Part shown: positions 16,167 through 24,002 of the stretch, piece by piece
How positions within the stretch are numbered: the first letter of the stretch is position 1
How the letters are laid out: each line of letters starts with the position of its first letter
NCBI GenBank assembly: GCA_017432615.1
Contig: JAFRIV010000020.1
Coordinates: 1 to 64,000 of the forward strand
Length of the DNA: 64,000 bases
Source of the DNA: Oscillospiraceae bacterium
GTDB taxonomy: Bacteria; Bacillota; Clostridia; Oscillospirales; Oscillospiraceae
Reading direction: 5' to 3'
Position numbers and translations under genes: made by a program
Notes under the pieces: generated by a model
Told to the model about the DNA's origin: nothing
Database searches by the model: none
What the model saw: only the letters and a program-made list of their open reading frames with translations

Positions 16167-18803
16167 ATGCATCCCTACCATGGTCTGAATGAACTGCGCG
16201 AGATGTTCCTTCGTTTCTTTGAAACCAAAGGCCATCTGCGTCTGCCCAGCTTTTCCCTTGTTCCGCAGAATGATGCCAGTGTTCTTCTGATTAATGCTGG
16301 TATGACGCCCATGAAGCCTTATTTCCGCGGGGAGGAAGAACCCCCTCGTCGGCGTATCTGCACCTGCCAGAAATGCATCCGTACCGGTGATATTGAAAAT
16401 GTAGGAAAAACAGCTCGTCACGGCACTTATTTTGAGATGCTCGGCAATTTCTCCTTTGGTGACTATTTCAAACATGAGGCTATCGCCTGGAGCTGGGAAT
16501 TTCTTACTTCACCGGATTGGGTCGGCCTGGAAGCAGACAGGCTGTATCCTTCCGTCTATTTGGAAGATGACGAGGCGTTTGACATTTGGAACAAAGAGAT
16601 TGGCATTGCACCGGAAAGAATCTTCCGCTTCGGCAAGGAAGATAACTTCTGGGAGCACGGCGCCGGCCCCTGCGGCCCCTGTAGTGAAATTTATTATGAC
16701 CGTGGAGAAGAATTCGGCTGCGGCAAACCGACTTGTACGGTCGGTTGTGACTGCGACCGTTATATAGAAGTCTGGAACAATGTCTTTTCTCAGTTTGATA
16801 ACGATGGGCATAATAACTATACCGAACTTAAGCAGAAAAACATCGATACAGGTATGGGGCTGGAACGCCTTGCCTGTGTCTGCCAGAACGTCAACTCCCT
16901 GTTTGATGTGGATACGGTGATGAATATCACCAACAAAGTCAGTGAGATTACAGGCGCTTATTATGGAAAAGACCATAAGACGGATGTATCCCTTCGCGTG
17001 ATTACCGATCATATCCGGTCTGCAGTGTTTATGATCAGTGACGGCATTCTTCCGTCCAACGAAGGCAGAGGCTATGTCCTGCGTCGCCTGATGCGCCGTG
17101 CCGCCCGTCACGGGAAACTTCTGAATGTCAACGATGCGTTTCTTTGGAAGATCGTGGACACGGTAGTCCATGAAAATGAATTTCAATATCCGGAACTGAG
17201 GGAAAAAGAAAACTACATTGTCTCTGTCATACGCAATGAAGAAGAAAACTTCAACCGTACCATCGATGCGGGTATGGCGATTTTCCGCAACCTGCTGGAA
17301 GAGCACAAAGCCAAAGGGGAAACCACTTTCTCCGGCGCTGATGCATTCAAACTCTATGATACTTACGGGTTCCCGCTGGATCTTACCATAGAGATGTCTG
17401 CCGATGAAGGGATGGCAGTGGACGAAGAAGGCTTCCGCGCATTGATGGAAGAGCAGCGTGTGCGTGCCCGTGAAGCTCGAAAAGCTCTGGGAGATCTGGG
17501 CTGGGCAGGTGTTGAATTCGGGAAGGAGATCCCTGAAACAGCATTCGTTGGATATGACACTCTCAGTGCGGAAGGAAAAGTGCTTGCCATGGTCCTGGAC
17601 GGAGAGCAGACCTCTGTGCTGCAGAGCGGACAGAGCGGTATTGTCGTTCTGGATAAAACAGCTCTGTATGCGGAGATGGGCGGTCAGGAAGCCGACCATG
17701 GTACCATAAGCTGTGGGGATGCCGTTTTTACAGTGACAAATGTAATAAAAAACAAGGGCGGCAAATTTATGCACTATGGAACACTCTCCGGGGGCAATCT
17801 GAATATCGGAGATGTTGTCACGTCTTCCTGCAATTCCGAACGGCGTAAAGCCATTGCCCGTGCCCACAGCGCCACACATATGCTGCAAAGCGCCCTGCGT
17901 GCAGTGCTCGGTGATCACGTCCATCAGGCGGGGTCTCTTGTACAGCCGGATTTCCTTCGGTTTGACTTTACCAATATGTCTGCTGTCTCTCCGGCGGATC
18001 TTGCTGCCGTTGAAGATCTCGTCAACCGCCATATTCTTTCCGGAGAAGAGGTGAGAACGGAAGTCATGTCTATCGAAGAAGCGAGAAAGTCCGGCGCTAC
18101 AGCACTTTTTGGTGAAAAGTACGGAGCAACGGTTCGCGTGGTAAAAATGGGAGATTTCAGCGCGGAACTCTGCGGAGGTACACATCTTCAAAATACTTCC
18201 GGGGCAGGTACCTTCCATATCCTCTCTGAAGCTTCTGTTGCTTCCGGTGTACGCCGGATTGAAGCTGTTACAGGACTTCGGGCTGCTGCTATCGCAAGAG
18301 AAAACGCAGTGCTCATTGCCAGAGCGTCTGCATTGTTTAAAGCAGCCCCGGCTGATCTTCTCAGCCGGATCGATGGCCAATTTACAGAGATTCGTGATCT
18401 GAAAAAGACCATCGAACAGTACAAAGCACGGGAGTCTTCCGGAAGTGCGGGAAGTTTTCTGGAGAAAGCCAAAATAATTAACGGCCTGCATGTTACTGCA
18501 GCAAAACTGAAAGACACCGATGTCAGTGCCCTTCGAACTATCGGGGATGCTCTTCGTGACAAGGACAGCTCAGTTGTGGCGCTTCTGGCTTCTGTCAACG
18601 GAGATAAAATTTCATATTTGTGTGTTTGCGGTAAAGAAGCAGTGGCAAAAGGGGTAAAAGCCGGAGATATTATCCGTAAGGTTACAGCTATCGCAGGTGG
18701 AAAAGGCGGCGGAAAGCCGGATTCTGCTATGGGTGGCGGCACTGACCTGACAAAGCTGGATGCTTCCCTTGCAGCACTGGAAACTATAATTGAAGGAGAA
18801 TAA
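16167..18803 (+). CDS. alaS: Alanine-tRNA ligase
   Basis: This 878-residue class II synthetase carries the N-terminal catalytic core (LRLPSFSLVPQNDASVLL, then GMTPMKPYF). The editing domain has a HSATHML zinc motif near residue 568 and CGGTH near residue 668. A C-Ala region ends with GGKGGGKPDSAMGGG. It charges tRNA-Ala and clears mischarged serine or glycine. Length is normal. GGAGG precedes the ATG at 16167. It is followed 2 nt later by a HIT-family gene. Confidence 0.97.
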   Translation: MHPYHGLNELREMFLRFFETKGHLRLPSFSLVPQNDASVLLINAGMTPMKPYFRGEEEPPRRRICTCQKCIRTGDIENVGKTARHGTYFEMLGNFSFGDYFKHEAIAWSWEFLTSPDWVGLEADRLYPSVYLEDDEAFDIWNKEIGIAPERIFRFGKEDNFWEHGAGPCGPCSEIYYDRGEEFGCGKPTCTVGCDCDRYIEVWNNVFSQFDNDGHNNYTELKQKNIDTGMGLERLACVCQNVNSLFDVDTVMNITNKVSEITGAYYGKDHKTDVSLRVITDHIRSAVFMISDGILPSNEGRGYVLRRLMRRAARHGKLLNVNDAFLWKIVDTVVHENEFQYPELREKENYIVSVIRNEEENFNRTIDAGMAIFRNLLEEHKAKGETTFSGADAFKLYDTYGFPLDLTIEMSADEGMAVDEEGFRALMEEQRVRAREARKALGDLGWAGVEFGKEIPETAFVGYDTLSAEGKVLAMVLDGEQTSVLQSGQSGIVVLDKTALYAEMGGQEADHGTISCGDAVFTVTNVIKNKGGKFMHYGTLSGGNLNIGDVVTSSCNSERRKAIARAHSATHMLQSALRAVLGDHVHQAGSLVQPDFLRFDFTNMSAVSPADLAAVEDLVNRHILSGEEVRTEVMSIEEARKSGATALFGEKYGATVRVVKMGDFSAELCGGTHLQNTSGAGTFHILSEASVASGVRRIEAVTGLRAAAIARENAVLIARASALFKAAPADLLSRIDGQFTEIRDLKKTIEQYKARESSGSAGSFLEKAKIINGLHVTAAKLKDTDVSALRTIGDALRDKDSSVVALLASVNGDKISYLCVCGKEAVAKGVKAGDIIRKVTAIAGGKGGGKPDSAMGGGTDLTKLDASLAALETIIEGE

Positions 18804-18805
18804 TC

Positions 18806-19144
18806 ATGGAAAATTGCCTTTTCTGCAAAATAATTGCCGGAGAGATCCCCAGCACAAAAGTCTATGAAGATGAGTATGTTTATGCGTTTCGCGATATCAA
18901 CCCCCAGGCACCGGTACACGTGCTGATCGTGCCGAAAATCCATATTTCCTGTGCTGATGATATCAACGAAACAAATTCGGCTGTCATTGCGCATATTTTT
19001 GAGGTTGTCCCGAAAATTGCTGCAGCGGAAGGATTGACAAATGGTTACCGCATCGTTAATTGCTGCGGAGAAGATGGCGGACAGACGGTCTATCATCTTC
19101 ATTTCCATCTGCTCGGGGGGAAAAAGCTGGGGGAGAACTTTTAA
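18806..19144 (+). CDS. HIT family nucleotide-binding protein (HinT-like)
   Basis: This 112-residue protein has the N-terminal CLFCKIIAGEIPS zinc-type signature and the histidine triad HLHFHLLGG at the C-terminus. HinT-type proteins hydrolyse purine nucleoside phosphoramidates and aminoacyl-adenylates, which suits a position directly behind alaS. Length is typical. Confidence 0.93.
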   Translation: MENCLFCKIIAGEIPSTKVYEDEYVYAFRDINPQAPVHVLIVPKIHISCADDINETNSAVIAHIFEVVPKIAAAEGLTNGYRIVNCCGEDGGQTVYHLHFHLLGGKKLGENF

Positions 19145-19177
19145 GCCACTCTGACGTACTAAAGGGAGTATCTATTC

Positions 19178-21952
19178 ATGGCATCTGCCAAAAAATCTGC
19201 AACCACCAAAAAACCAAAGACAAGATCTGCTTCTACTGCAAAAACCAGGCCGGAACCTTACCGGAAAAATGCCAGTACGGAGAACTTTACAGGGCGTATT
19301 GCAAGCGCTTTTGTGTTCCTTTTCCTTGCTTGCTTCACAGCTGTCAGTTATTTTGTCAATGATGGCACGGTGATTGTTCGTCTTCGTGAATTTATGACGG
19401 GCATCCTTGGGTATGGCTACTGGGCTTGTGCAGTCTGTTTTCTCTGGGTGGCGTTTCTGTTGTTCAAAGGTTCAGGCCGGCTGGGACTGCGCGTGGCGTG
19501 CGTACTGCTGATTCCGGTCCTGTTTTCTGCGTTCGTAGATGTGCTTTCCTATACACCGGCTCAGGGAGTATTTGATCTCAGTGCTGAGGCAGAACACCTT
19601 TTCCAGCGCGGGCAGGATTTCAGAAGCGGAGGCGTAATCTCCGGTTTACTGGTCATGGGGATGGTCACGCTGCTCAGCAAACTCGGAACAGGAATTGTAC
19701 TCACGATTCTGATGCTCTCCTGCATTGCTTTTGCTGTCAGCGAGCCGGATTCCTGGTTTACTCCGGTCCAGCCGAGAAAAATACCGGAGCGTACCGAGGG
19801 GATCAGAACGGCACGCTTTAATCCGGCAGATCTGATTCGTTTCAATGAAAATAACGAAAATGATATTATATTTCCGGAACAGACTGGTCGATCGGATCCT
19901 TCTACTGCAGCTTCAACCGCCTGGCAGAGCATACAAAAGGTCGGAAATACGAAGCGCCCCGCGGCAGATATCCCGCTTGAAGAAATCGGGGAAACGGTTT
20001 CTCCGGCAGTTCCTGTTCGCAAAGCAGCCTCTTCCAAAACAACAAAAAAGCCGGCTTTCGGACTCCCGGATCCTGCTGCCGTTGAGGCGAACAAAGCGTC
20101 AGAGAAGATTCCGGAGAAAAAAAGTGAACGGGAAGTGCGCATCAACGGCGACATTATTCAACTCGATCCGAGTCGTGCCGGTTCCAGAAGCAAAACGGAC
20201 GCTGTCAAACCCCTCTCACCGGAGGAAGCGGCGGAAGTTGCCGGTGTATCGTTGGGACAGAGCAGTACCCCTGTTTCCAGACGGGCTACCGCTTCCACTT
20301 CACGGGATGTAAAGGAAGAAAAGCCTCTTACCAAGGAAGAACTTGCCATTCAGACGAAGGCATTTGCAAAAGCAGCAAGTGCTCCAAAAGAGATGGCACC
20401 TTATGTCTATCCCACACCGAATCTTTTGCAGCGCAGCAAAAGTGCAGGTGCAGATTCACGTGAAGAACTCATTGCCACAAAAGAGCGGCTTGAAAACTCT
20501 CTTCACAGTTTCGGCATCTTTTCCTCAGTGGTCAATATCACCCACGGTCCTACTGTCACCCGCTATGATATTGAACTGGAACAAGGCGTGAAGCTGACAA
20601 AGGTTACCAACCTCTCCAACGACATTGCTCTCAACCTTGGAGTCAGCAATGTGCGCATTGCCCCGATTCCGGATGAAATATCCACCGTAGGCATTGAAGT
20701 CCCCAATAAAATTGTCAATACCGTCGGCTTGAGAGAACTGATTGAGTCTGAAAATTTCCGAGCGGCAAAATCTCGACTGACTTTCGCTATCGGAAAAGAC
20801 ATTGCGGGCAATGCTATTTGCGGCAACATTTCGAAGCTTCCGCATTTGCTGATCGCAGGGACTACCGGATCAGGTAAATCGGTCTGCATGAATTCCCTGA
20901 TCCTAAGCCTCCTGTACAAGGCACGCCCGGATGAAGTTAAATTTATTATGATCGACCCTAAGATGGTCGAGCTCGGAATTTATAACAGTATCCCGCACCT
21001 TTATGTCCCGGTTGTAACGGATCCCAAAAAGGCAGCCGGAGCTTTGCAGTGGGCTGTAGTAGAGATGCTCAAGCGTTACCGGCTGTTTTCCGAGGCAGGC
21101 GTTCGCGATCTGGAAACGTATAACAATTACTGCCGGAATAACGGGGAAGAAACCCTGCCTCAGATGGTCATTGTCATCGATGAGCTGGCAGATTTGATGA
21201 TGGCGGCTTCAAAAGAGGTGGAAGAAAGTATCTGCCGGATTGCCCAGATGGGCCGCGCGTCCGGACAGCATCTGATAATTGCCACGCAGCGCCCTTCTGC
21301 GGATGTGATTACCGGGCTGATGAAGGCCAATATTCCGTCACGTATCGCTTTTGCGGTTTCATCTACGCTTGAAAGCCGTATTATTCTGGACCAGGGCGGG
21401 GCTGACAAACTGATTGGGCACGGGGATATGCTTTATGCTCCCATCGGATGCGGTAAGCCTTTGCGTGTGCAGGGTGCCTTCGTTTCCGATGAAGAGAGGG
21501 AAAAGGTCATCAGTTTCATCAGTAAACATACGGATGGTTCTGCTGAGGAAAATGAAGACCTGAAGCAGTATATGGAAAATGCCGCGGAAGACAAAAAAGG
21601 AGATTCCTCCTCTCCCTCTTCTGCCAAACAGGAGGAGAGCAGCCTGTCCTCTCAGTATGACGAAATGCTGTCTCAGGCGGCTGAAGTTGTTCTGGAGATG
21701 AAGCAGTGCTCTGTTTCGATGCTGCAGCGCAGATTGAAACTTGGTTATTCCCGTGCAGCCCGTATTGTTGATCAGATGGAGGAACTTGGCATTGTGGGTC
21801 CGTACGAAGGTGCCAAACCGCGTTCAGTCCCGATTGACCGGCAAGGCTGGCAGGAACTGCAGGTTCAGCTTGGCCTTGCGTCGGCGGACGATTTTGCTCT
21901 CGCTGCTGAAATGAGTGAAGCCGCAGGAGACAGTTCCAATGAACTATCTTGA
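19178..21952 (+). CDS. ftsK: DNA translocase FtsK/SpoIIIE family
   Basis: This 924-residue protein has a basic N-terminal tail, four to five membrane helices (about 40-190) and a long Ser/Pro/Lys linker. The motor domain has Walker A AGTTGSGKS near residue 560 and Walker B MVIVIDELADLMM near 660. A C-terminal winged-helix gamma domain (about 828-890) would read KOPS/SRS-like sequences. It pumps chromosomal DNA at the division or sporulation septum. The start at 19178 follows AAAGGGAG. Its 3' end overlaps mrnC by 14 nt. Confidence 0.95.
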   Translation: MASAKKSATTKKPKTRSASTAKTRPEPYRKNASTENFTGRIASAFVFLFLACFTAVSYFVNDGTVIVRLREFMTGILGYGYWACAVCFLWVAFLLFKGSGRLGLRVACVLLIPVLFSAFVDVLSYTPAQGVFDLSAEAEHLFQRGQDFRSGGVISGLLVMGMVTLLSKLGTGIVLTILMLSCIAFAVSEPDSWFTPVQPRKIPERTEGIRTARFNPADLIRFNENNENDIIFPEQTGRSDPSTAASTAWQSIQKVGNTKRPAADIPLEEIGETVSPAVPVRKAASSKTTKKPAFGLPDPAAVEANKASEKIPEKKSEREVRINGDIIQLDPSRAGSRSKTDAVKPLSPEEAAEVAGVSLGQSSTPVSRRATASTSRDVKEEKPLTKEELAIQTKAFAKAASAPKEMAPYVYPTPNLLQRSKSAGADSREELIATKERLENSLHSFGIFSSVVNITHGPTVTRYDIELEQGVKLTKVTNLSNDIALNLGVSNVRIAPIPDEISTVGIEVPNKIVNTVGLRELIESENFRAAKSRLTFAIGKDIAGNAICGNISKLPHLLIAGTTGSGKSVCMNSLILSLLYKARPDEVKFIMIDPKMVELGIYNSIPHLYVPVVTDPKKAAGALQWAVVEMLKRYRLFSEAGVRDLETYNNYCRNNGEETLPQMVIVIDELADLMMAASKEVEESICRIAQMGRASGQHLIIATQRPSADVITGLMKANIPSRIAFAVSSTLESRIILDQGGADKLIGHGDMLYAPIGCGKPLRVQGAFVSDEEREKVISFISKHTDGSAEENEDLKQYMENAAEDKKGDSSSPSSAKQEESSLSSQYDEMLSQAAEVVLEMKQCSVSMLQRRLKLGYSRAARIVDQMEELGIVGPYEGAKPRSVPIDRQGWQELQVQLGLASADDFALAAEMSEAAGDSSNELS

Positions 21953-22340
21953 TCCTTCTTTTACCAAGGCTGATATCGGACAGGTCAGTGTTCTTGGACT
22001 TGCACATGTGGGAGACGGCGTTTATGAGCTGATGGTGCGTACCTGGCTTCTCGCTCATGCGCATACAGCGTCACCGGATCTTCACCGCCTGACGGTCGGG
22101 CTTGTCAATGCCCCCGCTCAGGCGGCACGTTTTGCTGCTATTGCCGATTTGTTAACAGAGGAAGAACTATCCGTTTTTCGCCGCGGAAGAAATGCCAAAG
22201 TGCATCAGATCCCGCACCATGCCAGCACAGCACAATACCACGTTGCTACCGGGGTGGAAGCTCTTTTCGGGTGGCTCTATCTCTCAGGGAAACAACAGCG
22301 GATCAACGAATTGTTTGAAAGAATGATGGAAAATGCTTAA
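21939..22340 (+). CDS. mrnC: Mini-ribonuclease 3
   Basis: This 133-residue protein is a stand-alone RNase III catalytic domain: LGLAHVGDGVYELMVR replaces the usual LEFLGD signature helix, and ATGVEALFGWLYLSG is the second acidic motif (EALFGW). It lacks a double-stranded-RNA-binding domain, as is normal for MrnC, which matures 23S rRNA in Bacillota. The start at 21939 lies inside the end of ftsK, after GCAGGAGA. The 3' end overlaps rqcH by 8 nt. Confidence 0.9.
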   Translation: MNYLDPSFTKADIGQVSVLGLAHVGDGVYELMVRTWLLAHAHTASPDLHRLTVGLVNAPAQAARFAAIADLLTEEELSVFRRGRNAKVHQIPHHASTAQYHVATGVEALFGWLYLSGKQQRINELFERMMENA

Positions 22341-23784
22341 TGCCGGATTTATTTCTATACTTTGCGAAGAATTGAAAGAAGCTCTTGTCGGAGCAAGAAT
22401 AGATAAGATCCGCCAACCGGCAAAGGATGTTGTCCTGCTTGACTTCCGTTCCCGCAGCATCGCGCAAAGGCTTCTCCTTTCTGCCTCGCCGGGAAAGGCC
22501 CGTGCTCATCTTACGGAGATGTCCTATGAGAATCCTTCTGAGCCGACTTTGTTCTGCACCCTTCTTAGGAAACACCTTTCCGGCGCTGTTCTGACAGATA
22601 TTGCCCAGCCCGGCGGGGACAGAGTACTCTCTTTCTCTTTTTCAGCCTTTGACGATCTCGGACGGGAAACACCGGAGACACTGGTGGTCGAAATGATTCC
22701 CGGCAAAACCAACATTATTCTTATTGGGTCTGACGGGCTGATCGTTGACTGTGCTTACCGCCGTGATTACGAGGCTGATCTCTATCGTCGCCTTGCACCG
22801 GGTATGATTTACCGTTTTCCGCTTCAGCCCGAAGGCTTTATTCAGCCTGCCGGAGAAGGAGCTTTTCATTCGGAAGCTTTCTCCACGCTTTCTGCTTTTC
22901 TCGATGCCTATTATTCCGTGCAGGAGAAGGAAGAGGTATACCGCCGCAGGAGCAAGGAACTGCGTACTGCACTTTCATCTGCAGAAAAACGCATTCGCAA
23001 AAAAATCGGTGCACAGAAAATAGAACTGCAGCACACTGCCGGGCGGGATGAGATACGGAAACAGGCAGATCTGATTACAGCCAATATTTACCGCCTCAAA
23101 CGTGGGGATGAGGCTCTTATTTGCGAAGATTATTATGCTCCCGGGTGTCCTCACATCACCATTTCGCTGGATCCTCTGCTCACACCGCAGGCAAATGCGG
23201 CAAAGCTGTATAAACAGTATAATAAACTGAAAACAGCGGAAAGCTATCTTACGTCGCTGATAGCGAAGGGAGAAGCACAGTTGGATTATATCGCCAGTGT
23301 CCGGGAGGAACTGGATCGTGCAGCTTCCGATCGCGATATAGCTGATATCCGAGGGGAACTGATCAGCGCAGGGGTGCTGCGTGATCGCAGGAGAAAATCT
23401 GCAAAAAAGGAAGCCCCTCAGAAACCCCTCGCCATGTGCACGGAAGACGGATTTGACGTGCTTGCCGGGAGGAACAATATTCAGAATGATGAACTGACCT
23501 TCCGCGTTGCTCATAAAAACGATTTATGGTTTCATGTGAAAGCCATACATGGAAGCCATGTGATCTTGCGCTGCGGTAATGCAATGCCCTCAGCCAGGGC
23601 TGTAGAACAGGCTGCTGCCTTTGCGGTAAAAAATTCCCGCGGGCGCGACAGCGAAAATGTTCCGGTGGACTATACGCGTGTCCGTTATGTAAAAAAGCCT
23701 GCGGGAGCTCTGCCCGGCAAGGTCATCTATACGGATTATGAAACGATTTCTATCCGCGCCTGGCGGGAACTGCTGAAAGAGTGA
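22333..23784 (+). CDS. rqcH: RqcH-like NFACT family protein, apparently lacking the HhH domain
   Basis: RqcH binds stalled 50S-peptidyl-tRNA complexes and recruits tRNA-Ala to add alanine tails. This protein has NFACT-N (1 to about 175, with the key pair D96-R97 in GGDRVL), a coiled-coil middle and a C-terminal NFACT-R domain (about 370-483, NDLWFHVKAIHGSHVIL). At 483 residues it is about 90 shorter than the usual 570-590. The lost part is the helix-hairpin-helix segment: PLQPEGF is followed almost at once by FSTLSAFLDAYY, which normally begins the coiled coil. The retained DR pair suggests it is active. Confidence 0.88.
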   Translation: MLNAGFISILCEELKEALVGARIDKIRQPAKDVVLLDFRSRSIAQRLLLSASPGKARAHLTEMSYENPSEPTLFCTLLRKHLSGAVLTDIAQPGGDRVLSFSFSAFDDLGRETPETLVVEMIPGKTNIILIGSDGLIVDCAYRRDYEADLYRRLAPGMIYRFPLQPEGFIQPAGEGAFHSEAFSTLSAFLDAYYSVQEKEEVYRRRSKELRTALSSAEKRIRKKIGAQKIELQHTAGRDEIRKQADLITANIYRLKRGDEALICEDYYAPGCPHITISLDPLLTPQANAAKLYKQYNKLKTAESYLTSLIAKGEAQLDYIASVREELDRAASDRDIADIRGELISAGVLRDRRRKSAKKEAPQKPLAMCTEDGFDVLAGRNNIQNDELTFRVAHKNDLWFHVKAIHGSHVILRCGNAMPSARAVEQAAAFAVKNSRGRDSENVPVDYTRVRYVKKPAGALPGKVIYTDYETISIRAWRELLKE

Positions 23785-23871
23785 CCGGAGAGAAAATATT
23801 TCGGGTTAATGACTGAAACCGGTTTAGAGTATAAAAAAGGAAAATGCCGGTATTGTATGGATAAAAAACAG

Positions 23872-23900
23872 TTGCCACAAACGGGGGTTTGTGGTATTCT
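23872..23900 (+). promoter_or_regulatory. Promoter with operator-like palindrome upstream of ppdK
   Basis: TTGCCA (23872-23877), a 17-nt spacer and TATTCT (23895-23900) form a sigma-A-type promoter. The spacer and part of the -35 are occupied by a perfect 8-bp inverted repeat, CCACAAAC and GTTTGTGG, around GGGG (23875-23894). This is the expected place for a repressor operator. The transcript leader to the ATG is about 95 nt. Confidence 0.65.
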
Positions 23901-24002
23901 TGAATAGTTAAAGACCAGCACGACATATTTTCTTTTCTATGAAAGGAATTATGCCGTTTTGTTTCATTTTTTACTTTACCAAAAGAGAAAGGACAAAGAT
24001 TC

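Noticed and set aside
16509..18491. Long open frame (660 codons) on the - strand opposite alaS
   Set aside because: It lies wholly antisense to a certain gene, has no recognisable domain and no ribosome-binding site; it reflects codon bias of alaS.
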